Of a stretch of 64,000 bases of DNA, positions 17,224 through 25,775 are shown in pieces. The notes below the pieces were generated by a model. It did not search any database and was not told the DNA's origin. It saw only the letters and a list, made by a program, of their open reading frames with translations. The position numbers were made by a program, and so were the translations under genes. Positions within the stretch are counted from its first letter, which is position 1, and each line of letters begins with the position of its first letter. Source of the DNA: Balneolaceae bacterium (lineage in GTDB: Bacteria; Bacteroidota; Rhodothermia; Balneolales; Balneolaceae); NCBI GenBank assembly GCA_034521445.1, contig JAXHMM010000005.1, positions 248,001 through 312,000 on the forward strand. Direction: 5' to 3'.

Positions 17224-17844
17224 CTAATCCTCCCTGTAGATCTTCTCCGTGCGCAGCCGAAAGGTGCGACGGTGGTGCGGGGTGATGCCGTGCTCGGCCA
17301 GTCCCCGGTAGTGCTCGCGCGTGGGGTAGCCCACGTTGGTCTTCCACCCGTAGTGAGGATACGTCTCGTGTAGCTTTTTCATCAGGCGGTCACGGTGCAC
17401 CTTGGCCAGGATGGAGGCCGCGGCAATGCTCGCCGACCGGTCGTCGCCCCCCACCACGCAGCGCCGGGGCAGAAGTCCATCGGGAAAACGGTTGCCGTCC
17501 ACCAGCAGATAGTCGGGCTCGCCCCCCTCCTGTTCGGTGCATCGAACCATGGCCCGCAGGGAGGCGTGAAGAATATTCAGCTCGTCGATCTCCCCGGGCG
17601 AGCACTGCTGCACGCTCCACCAGGCGGCCCGCTCCTTTACCAGCTCCGCCAGCCGCTCGCGGTCGGAAAGCTCCAGGGTCTTGCTGTCACGCAGCTCCTC
17701 CAGTCCCGGTCCGCTGCCCGGCTCGAAGATCACCCCGGCGGCCACCACCGGACCCGACAGGCACCCGCGCCCCGCCTCGTCGAGTCCCATGACCCGACGG
17801 TATCCCTCCTCCCAGAGCTTTTTTTCCATCTTGAATCGGTCCAT
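17224..17844 (-). CDS. rnhB: Ribonuclease HII
   Basis: RNase HII removes ribonucleotides from DNA-RNA hybrids and starts ribonucleotide excision repair. The 206-residue protein has the catalytic acids D22 and E23 in GLDEAGRG, D116 in LLVDGN and D134 in VVGGDDRSASIAAASILAKV, matching the DEDD arrangement of the family. Length is normal. The gene converges with the histidine kinase gene, with one base between the two stop codons. The region upstream of its start carries a GACTT repeat array. Confidence 0.95.
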   Translation of the reverse strand: MDRFKMEKKLWEEGYRRVMGLDEAGRGCLSGPVVAAGVIFEPGSGPGLEELRDSKTLELSDRERLAELVKERAAWWSVQQCSPGEIDELNILHASLRAMVRCTEQEGGEPDYLLVDGNRFPDGLLPRRCVVGGDDRSASIAAASILAKVHRDRLMKKLHETYPHYGWKTNVGYPTREHYRGLAEHGITPHHRRTFRLRTEKIYRED

Positions 17845-17897
17845 ATCCCTTCCTTCTGCGGCCGCCCGCCTGAATGAATTATCGATTCATCGCGTTC

Positions 17898-17972
17898 TAG
17901 ACTACCCGACTTCCAGACTTTCCGACTTTAAGACTTATTAGACTTATTAGACTTTAAAAGACTTTAACACTT
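17898..17972. repeat. GACTT repeat array 1
   Basis: About nine degenerate copies of an 8-9 base unit beginning GACTT (GACTTCCA, GACTTTCC, GACTTTAA, GACTTATTA twice, and others) lie head to tail between rnhB and the VWA gene. The array ends seven bases before the VWA start codon, where a ribosome-binding site would be expected. Similar arrays occur at 19121 and 41988 in the same orientation. Confidence 0.85.
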
Positions 17973-17978
17973 AGTAGC

Positions 17979-19088
17979 ATGCATTTCAAGTACCAAGAGT
18001 GGGATGAGCGCTTTGCCCGTATAGACGGATCGAATCCCTTCGACTCCCTCTGGGAGCTCTTCCAGGAGCTGCTCACCATCGCCAGCGGCGACGTGGCCCA
18101 GGCCATGCGCTGGCTCACCCAGCTCGACGAAGATTACAATATTACCGAGGAGTTTGAGGACTATGCCCTCGGTGATTTCATTGAGGAGCTGGAAAACCGG
18201 GGCTATATACGACCAGACCAGAATGAGCAGGTCATGGTCATCACCCGCAAGACCGAACGCGCACTGCGGCAGCGCTCCCTGGAAGAGATCTTCCGCAACC
18301 TGGACAAGGGTGCGGCGGGGGGACACCAGACCCCGCATGCAGGCAAGGGCCTCGAGCGTCAGCCCGAGACGCGCGACTGGAAGCCCGGCGACGACCTTGG
18401 CCACATCGACAGCGTCGGTACCATGATGAACATGCTGCGCCACAGCAGCATCGACCGATTCAACCTGCGCGAGGACGACCTCCGCATGCACGAGACCGAC
18501 CACAACACCGCCGTAGCCACTGTGCTGCTCATCGACCTGAGCCACTCCATGATCCTCTACGGTGAGGACCGCATCACCCCCGCCAAGAAGGTGGCCATGG
18601 CCCTCTCCGAGCTCATCATGAACAACTATTCATCGGACTCCCTCGACATTGTGGCATTCGGCAACGAAGCCTGGCAAGTGGAGGTGGAGGACCTTCCCTA
18701 CCTCAAGGTGGGTCCCTACCACACCAATACCCAGCAGGCCCTGCAGCTGGCCCGTCACATCCTGCACCGGCGCAAATACGCCAACAAGCAGGTGTTCATG
18801 ATCACCGACGGCAAACCCTCCTGCATCATCGAGAATGGGAAAATGTATAAGAACAGTTTCGGGCTGGACCGCAAGATTATCAACCGGGTGCTGGACGAGG
18901 CCGTGAAGTGCCGGAGGGACGATATCGAAATCACCACCTTCATGATCGCGCGCGATCCCTACCTTCAGAACTTTGTGCGCGAGCTTACCGAAGCCAACAA
19001 GGGGCGCGCCTACTTCGCCTCCCTGGACGAGCTGGGCGGGTACATTTTCGAGGACTACATCCGCAACCGCAAGCGCCGCATCTCCTAA
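17979..19088 (+). CDS. VWA-domain protein
   Basis: A 369-residue protein with a C-terminal von Willebrand factor A domain (about 180-360). The metal-ion-dependent adhesion site is intact: D186-L-S-H-S190 in LIDLSHSM and the later Asp in ITDGKPSC. The N-terminal 170 residues are charged and helical with no motif I recognise. No signal peptide or membrane segment is seen. Such VWA proteins often work with a MoxR-type AAA ATPase, but none is adjacent here. The ATG at 17979 directly follows the GACTT array, and another array follows the stop. Confidence 0.8.
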   Translation: MHFKYQEWDERFARIDGSNPFDSLWELFQELLTIASGDVAQAMRWLTQLDEDYNITEEFEDYALGDFIEELENRGYIRPDQNEQVMVITRKTERALRQRSLEEIFRNLDKGAAGGHQTPHAGKGLERQPETRDWKPGDDLGHIDSVGTMMNMLRHSSIDRFNLREDDLRMHETDHNTAVATVLLIDLSHSMILYGEDRITPAKKVAMALSELIMNNYSSDSLDIVAFGNEAWQVEVEDLPYLKVGPYHTNTQQALQLARHILHRRKYANKQVFMITDGKPSCIIENGKMYKNSFGLDRKIINRVLDEAVKCRRDDIEITTFMIARDPYLQNFVRELTEANKGRAYFASLDELGGYIFEDYIRNRKRRIS

Positions 19089-19090
19089 AC

Positions 19091-19120
19091 AAAAAAACCG
19101 AAGCAGCACAGCTGCTCCGG
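19091..19120 (-). terminator. Intrinsic terminator of the skp operon
   Basis: Read on the minus strand, a hairpin with AGCAGC/GCTGCT flanked by CCG/CGG (19098-19120) is followed by seven T residues (the A-run at 19091-19097 on the plus strand). This fits an intrinsic terminator for the minus-strand envelope operon and sits two bases after the stop of the convergent VWA gene. Confidence 0.65.
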
Positions 19121-19214
19121 ACCCCCGACTCCCCGACTCCCCGACTTTCGGACTTCCCGACTTTCGGACTTTCGGACTTTCGGACTTATAAGACTTTAAG
19201 ACTTTATAGACTTA
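19121..19214. repeat. GACTT repeat array 2
   Basis: About eleven units: a CCCCGACT motif repeated at the left edge, then several exact GACTTTCG copies, then AT-rich variants (GACTTATAA, GACTTTAA, GACTTTATA). The last unit, GACTTA at 19209-19214, includes the stop codon of the minus-strand skp gene (19212-19214). The array lies between that gene and its probable terminator. Confidence 0.9.
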
Positions 19215-19763
19215 AATACCGAGTTGCTGCATCACCTGGTCGGTGATGTCATTGTTCTGGCGCATATCCTGCGAGGCGTAGAGAATGATCATGTCGCCCT
19301 GGTAGGTGCGGGTATTCAGCACGTAGTCCAGACCCTGCTGCTCGGCCACCGCGTCGATGGCGCCCTGGATCTTCTCGAAGAGCGGGTTCAGCAGCTCCTG
19401 CTGCTTCTGCTGCACTTCCTGGTTGACCTGCTGCTCAAACTGCTGAAGGTCGGCGCTGAGCTGTCCCAACCGCTCCTCCTCCTTGGCAGCGGCCGCATCG
19501 GAGATGACAGCTGATTTCTGCTGGTACTCGGAGATAGCGGTCTGAAAATCCTGCTCCTTCTGGGCCAACTCGGCCTGTTTGCGTTCGCGGAAATTCTGCA
19601 GGCTCTGCTGCACCGCCGCAAAATCGGGCATGCGCTGAAGTACCGTAAGGGGATCCACGAAACCGATGCTGGTCTGGCGGACCTGGGCCTCCGTGGCCGG
19701 AACCCAGGCGGCCAGCCCTACGAATAGAGTGAGAATGAATAGCGTAATTGTGCGTCGTACCAT
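19212..19763 (-). CDS. OmpH/Skp family periplasmic chaperone (third copy)
   Basis: Skp-like proteins bind unfolded outer-membrane proteins in the periplasm and hand them to BamA. The 183 residues comprise a signal peptide (ending near TEAQ), the family start IGFVDPLTVLQRMPDF, a long Gln/Glu-rich coiled coil (about 55-130) and a C-terminal beta segment (GLDYVLNTRTYQGDMIILYAS). It is the last of three related genes downstream of bamA. The sequence resembles copy two more than copy one. Its stop codon falls inside a GACTT repeat array. Confidence 0.88.
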   Translation of the reverse strand: MVRRTITLFILTLFVGLAAWVPATEAQVRQTSIGFVDPLTVLQRMPDFAAVQQSLQNFRERKQAELAQKEQDFQTAISEYQQKSAVISDAAAAKEEERLGQLSADLQQFEQQVNQEVQQKQQELLNPLFEKIQGAIDAVAEQQGLDYVLNTRTYQGDMIILYASQDMRQNNDITDQVMQQLGI

Positions 19764-19809
19764 GGTTCGTTTAACGTAATTTAAATGCGGTCGGTTGGTT
19801 TCTGTCGCT

Positions 19810-20397
19810 TCAGTTGCCGCCCGAATTGCCCTGGGCTGCGTTGCCGTTGCCGGTGGTGTCGGGCGACTGGCTGTTCACGCGCTGGATCACCTGCTGGGTA
19901 ATGTCCATACTGGAATCGGCCGAGTAGTAAACAATGTTGCTGCCCTGGGCGGTGATCTCACTAAGCACCATGTCCAGCCCGTTCTGCTGGGCGATGGCCT
20001 GGATGGCCTGGTTGATACGCTCGTAGATGGGTCCCAGCAGCTCCTGGCGCCTCTGGGCTATCTCCTGCTGGGCGGTTTGTTGAAGCTGATTCAGGTTCTG
20101 TTCCATCTGGGTCAGCTCCTGCTCCCGCTGGTTGATCTGATCCTGGGTCATGCCGGACTGGTTCTGCTGGTAGGTGGCCACTGCGTTTTGGAATTCGGTG
20201 GAAGCCTGCTGCAGCTCCTGCTGCTTCTGCTGGATGAAGGTGTTCAGCTGGTCCTGGATCTGCTGGCGCTCGGGAAGCTGGTTCATCACTTCCTGGGTGT
20301 TTACGAATCCGATTTCGATGCGATCCACCTGGGCACTGGCCAGGGAGACGCATAAAAACAGTAAAAGACTTGCAAGTCCGGTTAGCTTTCTAAACAT
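19810..20397 (-). CDS. OmpH/Skp family periplasmic chaperone (second copy)
   Basis: A 195-residue secreted protein with a signal peptide (cleavage near ASAQ), the pattern IEIGFVNTQEVMNQLPERQQ, a strongly Gln-rich coiled coil (about 45-125) and the C-terminal NGLDMVLSEI / NIVYYSADSSMDIT strands. The last 20 residues are Asn/Gly-rich and low complexity. It follows copy one after 89 AT-rich bases, where a separate promoter is possible, and precedes copy three by 46 bases. Confidence 0.88.
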   Translation of the reverse strand: MFRKLTGLASLLLFLCVSLASAQVDRIEIGFVNTQEVMNQLPERQQIQDQLNTFIQQKQQELQQASTEFQNAVATYQQNQSGMTQDQINQREQELTQMEQNLNQLQQTAQQEIAQRRQELLGPIYERINQAIQAIAQQNGLDMVLSEITAQGSNIVYYSADSSMDITQQVIQRVNSQSPDTTGNGNAAQGNSGGN

Positions 20398-20486
20398 CGT
20401 TGATTGCTTCTAAATTGCCGTTCTGGTTCACCATAGTACACTTTTTCTCCGGTGTGGAAAGCCTGAGATAATACTAACTATTTTGC

Positions 20487-21032
20487 TCAATTGCTTGTTT
20501 CATCGGGGCTGATGCCCATCTGACGGAGCACCGCTTCGTTGAGGTTCCACTCCTCGCCGCCGAAAAGCATGGATGACTGGCGGGCCCGGTCAAACACAAA
20601 GTCAAACTCCTGGCGCTGCGCCACCACGCCGACAGCTTCCATGATCCGCTGCTGAAGCGGCTTCAGGAGCTCCTGCTGTCTCTGAAAATAGTCACCATCG
20701 GGTCCAAAGTGCTGCTCCATGTAACGCTGGCGCTCCTGCACAAGGGCTTCGATCTCGCCCTGTCTTTGTATACGTACGGAATCGCTGAATAGTATCTCGC
20801 GTTGCTGAAATTGCGCTCTCAGGCGGTCAATTTCATTCTCCTTGGAAGCAAGTTCCTTTTTCCAGTCCGCAGCAAGAAGCTGCAACTGTTCACGTATGCC
20901 CTCGTAGTCAGGCAACTTCTCCAGGAGCTGGTCGGTGTTTACATATCCGATTTTTTGCTCCTGCGCCTGGGCTTCGGGCGCCGCAAGCGCAGCCAGCATC
21001 ACGGCCAGCACTATACAGGCTGTTCGTCTCAT
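20487..21032 (-). CDS. OmpH/Skp family periplasmic chaperone (first copy)
   Basis: A 181-residue Skp-like protein directly coupled to bamA: its ATG at 21032 overlaps the bamA stop as ATGA, which decides this start over a longer frame. A signal peptide (MRRTACIVLAVMLAALA) is followed by QKIGYVNTDQLLEKLPDYE, a charged coiled coil (about 50-120) and the usual C-terminal region. It is more divergent from the other two copies in the coiled coil, with fewer Gln residues. Confidence 0.88.
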   Translation of the reverse strand: MRRTACIVLAVMLAALAAPEAQAQEQKIGYVNTDQLLEKLPDYEGIREQLQLLAADWKKELASKENEIDRLRAQFQQREILFSDSVRIQRQGEIEALVQERQRYMEQHFGPDGDYFQRQQELLKPLQQRIMEAVGVVAQRQEFDFVFDRARQSSMLFGGEEWNLNEAVLRQMGISPDETSN

Positions 21033-23527
21033 TGGAAAGGCGAGCCGATGTTGAAGAGGAACTGCCACTCGCCGGCGCGCACTCCTGTGCCCGGTATGCC
21101 GTCCATACGATAACCGTAACTCAGGTCTACCAATCCGAGGACAGGCAGAAAGAGGCGCACGCCCACGCCGGTAGCTCGCTTCACATCGAAGGGCGAAAAG
21201 TCCTCCACGTTAAGGTAGGCGTTGCCCGCATCAATAAAGGTGTAGGGAATCACCTGAAGCTGCTGTTCGTTGACCGCGCGGATGCGCAGCTCCATGGTAT
21301 ACTTGCTGAAAAGGCGCCCTCCCACCGCCTCGCCATCCTGGCGGGGCGATATGGAGCCGTTGCGTCCCCCGGGAAAGCCCCTCAGGTCGATGTTGTCCTG
21401 AAGGAAACTCTGTCGCTGCTGCATGGGCGTGCCGCCCAGGATATAGCGCTGGAATTCACTGCGTCGTTTACTTCCCAGATAGCCCAGGTAGCCGAATTCG
21501 ACGGTATTGGTCAGCACCAGGTTGCCTATAATGTTCGTATGGTTTTCATACAGCGTCTTAGCCTTGTAGTACTGGGAAAAGCCGGGAAGAGGAGGCGCCA
21601 CTTCCACCGAGAACTGCAGCTTGGAACCCCCGGTTGGGGCGATGGGATTATCCACCGAATTGCGTTCAAGCATGTGTCGCAGGCTGATGATGCTGGACGT
21701 CCCCTCTGCCAGGAAGCTGGTACCTCCGGTCACATCGTAATTCTGGTAGGAGAGTGAAAGTTGCTGACTGAAGTAGTCGTCCGGCCATGTGAGGCGACGC
21801 CCGATGGAGACGCTGCCCTGGAAAAGCTCGTTGCGGATGTCGCTGTTGCGGTAGCGGATCAGATCGTAGCTGGCGTTCACGCCCAGCGAGATGGGATTTC
21901 CACCCAGCCAGGGTTCCTGAAACCCGGCGTTGAAACTCTTGTAACCGCTCCCGGTAATCTGGGCGCCCACGGTGAGACTCTGTCCGTCGCCGGAGGGAAT
22001 GGGGTCCCATCCCTCCCCGCGCAGGGCGCGGGAAAGTGAAAAATTGTTGAAGTTGAAGCGGGTGGACAGAATCAGACCGATGCCGCGCCCTCCGAAACCG
22101 CCGGAAAGTTCGAAATTGTCGGTACTCTGCGATTCGTTGAGTTGGTAGAAGATGTCTACCGTATGATTCTGCTGGTCGGGACTCAGGTTGGGACGGACCG
22201 ACTCAGGCTGGAAGTAGCCGAGCTGTCCCAGTTCCCGTACGGTGCGGATCACCATCGCCTCATTATAGACCTTGCCGGGGATGGTGCGCAGGGAGCGCCG
22301 CACCACGTCGTCGTGCGTCTTGGTATTGCCGGAGAAGGAGACGCGGCGTATTTCCGCCTGTTCGTCCTCAGTCATGGTAATATGGATATCCACCGAATCT
22401 CCCTCCACCATCTGTATGTCGGGAAAGGCCTGGAAAAAGAGGTATCCCCGATTGCTGTAGAGCGTGCGGATGTCGGTCTGCGGGCCGCCCTGACCCTGCC
22501 ATTGACCCAGGTTTTTCTGGAACTTCGTCTGGTTGTAGACGTCCCCCTTTTCCATGTCCATGATCTGCCGGAGTGTCTGCGTCGGGAAGATTGTATTGCC
22601 CTCGAACGTCAGACTGCGTAGGTGGTACTGGGGACCTTCGGCCACCTCCATGTTCACACGAATGCCCTGCTTGCCCTCCTTGTACTCGTAGGTATAGACC
22701 GAATCGTCCAGAATGCGGAAGTCGATATACCCGTTCTGGGTATAGAAATTCTCCAGGTTGGTCTGCGCCGTCTCGAAATCCTCCTCCTTGAAGAGCTTCT
22801 TGGAGAAGAACTTCCACCACTTGTCTTCCTGAATGGCATCCAGCTCCTTACGAAGAGTCTTGTCGCTGAAGTTCTCATTGCCGGTGAAGGTGATGTCCTT
22901 GATCTCAAGGCGTTCCCCCGGGTCAATGTCGAAGATCAGGTCTACCCGGTTGGTCACCGTATCCACCTCGCTGGTGCTTACCTCCACCTGGGTTGACCAG
23001 TACCCCTTTTGCCGGTAGAAGCGGTTGATGGTATTCACGGCCTGGGCCTCCGAGGCCTCGGTCACCGCAAATCCGGGCTGCAACATAATGCGCTCGCGCA
23101 GGTCCTCGCGCTGGGAGCGCTTGATATTGCGCAGTTCGTAGCCCTGCAGCCGCGGCTGTTCCTGCAGCGAAATGCGCAGATAGATGTTGGTGCCCTCCAA
23201 CCGGGTCTGCGTAATGCAGATGTTGGTAAAGAGCCCCGAGTTGTGGAGCTGGCGGATGGCGTTGGGAATGTCCTCGCCCGGGTGGGTAATGGTGCTGCCA
23301 ATGTCCAGCCCGGACTGGGAAATCACGAAATTGTCACTCACGGTCGCATTGCCCTCCACCTCCACGTCCTGTACCGTATACTGGGTCGGATTGACCTGGA
23401 GGGGATTGGTGATCTGAAAGTCAGAGGAACAGGTCTGAACCTGGGCTTGGAGGTCGGCGGCGCCCAGGACAAAGAGCATGACAATAAGAAAACCGAATGT
23501 TGAGGTGCCTGAGAACTCCTGAAACAC
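21029..23527 (-). CDS. bamA: Outer-membrane assembly factor BamA
   Basis: BamA is the essential Omp85 insertase of the outer membrane. The 832-residue protein has a signal peptide (LIVMLFVLGAADLQAQ), several POTRA repeats (about residues 45-400; examples ITFTGNENFSDKTLRKEL and LTFEGNTIFPTQTLRQIM), then the C-terminal beta barrel with GGFGGRGIGL and the conserved FSLG-like end of barrel strands, finishing in Phe-Gln. The start is GTG at 23527, 30 bases after uppS. Gene order uppS-bamA-skp is typical for the FCB group. Confidence 0.95.
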   Translation of the reverse strand: MFQEFSGTSTFGFLIVMLFVLGAADLQAQVQTCSSDFQITNPLQVNPTQYTVQDVEVEGNATVSDNFVISQSGLDIGSTITHPGEDIPNAIRQLHNSGLFTNICITQTRLEGTNIYLRISLQEQPRLQGYELRNIKRSQREDLRERIMLQPGFAVTEASEAQAVNTINRFYRQKGYWSTQVEVSTSEVDTVTNRVDLIFDIDPGERLEIKDITFTGNENFSDKTLRKELDAIQEDKWWKFFSKKLFKEEDFETAQTNLENFYTQNGYIDFRILDDSVYTYEYKEGKQGIRVNMEVAEGPQYHLRSLTFEGNTIFPTQTLRQIMDMEKGDVYNQTKFQKNLGQWQGQGGPQTDIRTLYSNRGYLFFQAFPDIQMVEGDSVDIHITMTEDEQAEIRRVSFSGNTKTHDDVVRRSLRTIPGKVYNEAMVIRTVRELGQLGYFQPESVRPNLSPDQQNHTVDIFYQLNESQSTDNFELSGGFGGRGIGLILSTRFNFNNFSLSRALRGEGWDPIPSGDGQSLTVGAQITGSGYKSFNAGFQEPWLGGNPISLGVNASYDLIRYRNSDIRNELFQGSVSIGRRLTWPDDYFSQQLSLSYQNYDVTGGTSFLAEGTSSIISLRHMLERNSVDNPIAPTGGSKLQFSVEVAPPLPGFSQYYKAKTLYENHTNIIGNLVLTNTVEFGYLGYLGSKRRSEFQRYILGGTPMQQRQSFLQDNIDLRGFPGGRNGSISPRQDGEAVGGRLFSKYTMELRIRAVNEQQLQVIPYTFIDAGNAYLNVEDFSPFDVKRATGVGVRLFLPVLGLVDLSYGYRMDGIPGTGVRAGEWQFLFNIGSPFQ

Positions 23528-23557
23528 GATTGAGCTTCCGAGATTAATAGTGATGGA

Positions 23558-24376
23558 TTAGGTTGTCAGCTCTTGAACGAACGATCCGGACGATTTCTTG
23601 CCATTGAGTTTCCCGAAGCGGCGATCCCTTTCCTGGAAGGAGTGAATGGCGTTGTAGAGCTCGTCGCGGCGAAAATCAGGCCAGTAGGTTTCCGTGATAT
23701 AGAGTTCGGAATAGGCGAGCTGCCAAAGCAGGAAGTTGCTGATGCGGTATTCACCGCTGGTGCGAATGATGAGGTCGGGATCGGGAATATCGGCCGTCGA
23801 CAGGTGGGAGCTGAGCAGTTCGTCGTCAATCTGGTCGGGCTCCAGCCCCCCCTCCTTGACCTCCTGGGCCAGCTTCTTGACGGCCTCCACGATATCCCAT
23901 CGGCCTGAGTAGCTCAGGGCCAGGCAGAGATGCAGCCGGTCGTTGCCCCGGGTCAGCTCCATGGCCTCCTCCAGTTCCCGCTTGCAGCGGGAGGGGAAGC
24001 GGTCGATCTGCCCGATGGTGTTCAGGCGGATGTTGTTCCTGTTTAGGTTTTCGGCTTCCTTGCGAAGGGAGTTGGCCAGTAGCTTGAGGAGGGCGTTCAC
24101 CTCGGTACGGGGACGGCCCCAGTTTTCGGTGGAGAAGGCGTAGAGGGTGAGGTATTTCACGCCGATCTGAGCGCAGGCTTCGGTAATGTCGCGTACCGAA
24201 TCGACGCCCGCCTTATGGCCGAACGAGCGGAGGTTGCCTCTCCGCTTGGCCCAGCGGCCGTTGCCGTCCATAATGATGGCGACATGCGCGGGCACTTTCC
24301 CCGACTCCTTGAGTGCTTCCTGTTTCTTCAGATCGGCACGGTCTTGCGCCTTATTTGTCAGCGAAATAGTTTCCAA
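23558..24376 (-). CDS. uppS: Isoprenyl (undecaprenyl) diphosphate synthase
   Basis: UppS makes the C55 lipid carrier used for peptidoglycan and other envelope polymers. The 272-residue protein has the catalytic Asp D37 in HVAIIMDGNGRWAKRRG, the substrate-binding LTLYAFSTENWGRP motif and the C-terminal RTSGEYRISNFLLWQLAYSE region. An N-terminal extension of about 28 charged residues precedes the core, slightly longer than E. coli UppS. Confidence 0.96.
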   Translation of the reverse strand: METISLTNKAQDRADLKKQEALKESGKVPAHVAIIMDGNGRWAKRRGNLRSFGHKAGVDSVRDITEACAQIGVKYLTLYAFSTENWGRPRTEVNALLKLLANSLRKEAENLNRNNIRLNTIGQIDRFPSRCKRELEEAMELTRGNDRLHLCLALSYSGRWDIVEAVKKLAQEVKEGGLEPDQIDDELLSSHLSTADIPDPDLIIRTSGEYRISNFLLWQLAYSELYITETYWPDFRRDELYNAIHSFQERDRRFGKLNGKKSSGSFVQELTT

Positions 24377-24452
24377 ATTATACCCTTATAGTCGTTTTGT
24401 CGTAAGCTCAACATATTAGAGCTTTCACTGCGTTAATTCAAGCTGTTTAACG

Positions 24453-24929
24453 TCACAGCTCATCGATATTGTCCAGCAGCGAAAGCATTTCCAGGAGGCT
24501 CCACGCCGCTTCGGCCCCCTTGTTCCCCTTCTCCCCGCGCTGACCCGACCGCTCCTGTGCCTGTTCCACCGTATCGGTGGTCAGCACCCCGAAGGTCACG
24601 GGCTTGTCCTCTTCCATATTCAGCTTCAGCACGCCCCTGTTGGCCGCATCGCAGACGTAGTCAAAGTGCGAGGTTTCGCCGCGTATGACGGCGCCCAGGG
24701 CCAGCACCCCGTCGGTGTGCGCCAGCAGGCGCCTGGCCGTGAGGGGCAGCTCGTAGGAGCCCGGGCAGTGCGCCACCACGATACGGTCATCGCTCACGCC
24801 GCAGTCGCGCAGGGCCTCCAGGGCTCCCTCCAGCAGCTTGTCGGTGACAAAGGAGTTCCAGCGGGCCACCGCGATGCCGATGCGCCAGCCGCGGTCTTCC
24901 GTATCGCCTTCCAGTTCGGTTATACTCAT
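24453..24929 (-). CDS. ribH: 6,7-dimethyl-8-ribityllumazine synthase
   Basis: RibH joins 3,4-dihydroxy-2-butanone phosphate with the ribityl uracil precursor in riboflavin synthesis and usually assembles as a 60-mer or pentamer. The 158-residue protein has VARWNSFVTDKLLEGA, the PGSYELPL loop, GAVIRGETSHFDYV with catalytic H88, and the phosphate-binding region near TTDTVEQAQERSG. The start overlaps the stop of the PHP gene (ATGA), so it is translated with that operon although no other riboflavin gene is nearby. Confidence 0.95.
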   Translation of the reverse strand: MSITELEGDTEDRGWRIGIAVARWNSFVTDKLLEGALEALRDCGVSDDRIVVAHCPGSYELPLTARRLLAHTDGVLALGAVIRGETSHFDYVCDAANRGVLKLNMEEDKPVTFGVLTTDTVEQAQERSGQRGEKGNKGAEAAWSLLEMLSLLDNIDEL

Positions 24930-25774
24930 GGCTGCTCTGCAGGTTCCGGTTGTCGGGAGGCGGCCAGGCGCTGCAGGCGGTCGGCGTGCGAGCGGGCCAC
25001 CGCCACCACCCCGAAGCGTCCGTGGTAGCCGTCGGCCTCCCCGTGAAAGTCGCTGCCGCCGGTAACCAGCAAGTCCTGCTGTTCGGCGAAGGATTCCAGC
25101 TCCTTCTGGGTCTCCCAGTCGTGGCTGGGGTGAATGACCTCGATGCCGTCCAGTCCAAGTCCGGCGAGCTCCCGACGCTCATGGGGCGAATAGAGCTTGC
25201 CGGGATGGGCCAGCACAGCCGCACCCCCCGCCTCCTTTACCCGCCGCACGGCTTCTGCGAAGTCAAAATAGTCGTTTTCTATAGGACCCAGGGCGTGGTC
25301 GCCCAGGTAGCGGATGAAGGCCTCGCGGGGAGAGGCTACATAACCTTTCTTGACCAGCAGGGAGGCGATGTGCGGGCGCCCGATGTTTCCCCAGCTGGCC
25401 TCCACCTTCACCTCTTCAATGTCCAGGTCAATGCCCTCCCGGGAAAGTTGTTCGATGATCCACTTGCCGCGCTCCAGGCGCGCCCGCCGGTGGCGACGGC
25501 AGAGACCCGCCATGGACTCGTGCGCGGGGTCAAAGGCGTAGGCCAGCAGGTGACACTCGCGTCCCTCCCAGCCGGCCGTGATCTCGATACCGGGGATGAG
25601 CTCCACCTCATAGTCACCCGACAGCTCCTTCGCCTCCCGGTAACCGTCGAGGGTGTCGTGGTCGGTGATGGCGATGCAGGCCAGCTTCATGCGGTCGGCC
25701 AGCGCCAGAATCTCCTCCGGCGAGGATTTCCCGTCGGAGGCAGTGGTATGAATGTGCAGGTCAGCCTTGTCCAC
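24926..25774 (-). CDS. PHP-domain phosphoesterase
   Basis: A 282-residue stand-alone PHP protein of the YciV / RNase AM / nucleoside 3',5'-bisphosphate phosphatase type. Metal-binding motifs are complete: DLHIHTTASDG near the N-terminus, ITDHDT, PGIEITAGW, a central H in GRPHIAS, LAHPGK and GSDFHGE near the C-terminus. It starts one base after the stop of the protease gene and overlaps ribH. The exact substrate (oligoribonucleotide ends or 3'-phosphoadenosine nucleotides) cannot be told. Confidence 0.88.
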   Translation of the reverse strand: MDKADLHIHTTASDGKSSPEEILALADRMKLACIAITDHDTLDGYREAKELSGDYEVELIPGIEITAGWEGRECHLLAYAFDPAHESMAGLCRRHRRARLERGKWIIEQLSREGIDLDIEEVKVEASWGNIGRPHIASLLVKKGYVASPREAFIRYLGDHALGPIENDYFDFAEAVRRVKEAGGAAVLAHPGKLYSPHERRELAGLGLDGIEVIHPSHDWETQKELESFAEQQDLLVTGGSDFHGEADGYHGRFGVVAVARSHADRLQRLAASRQPEPAEQP

Positions 25775-25775
25775 G

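Noticed and set aside
17898-19214. CRISPR array
   Set aside because: Units are 8-9 bases without unique spacers, and no cas gene is nearby.
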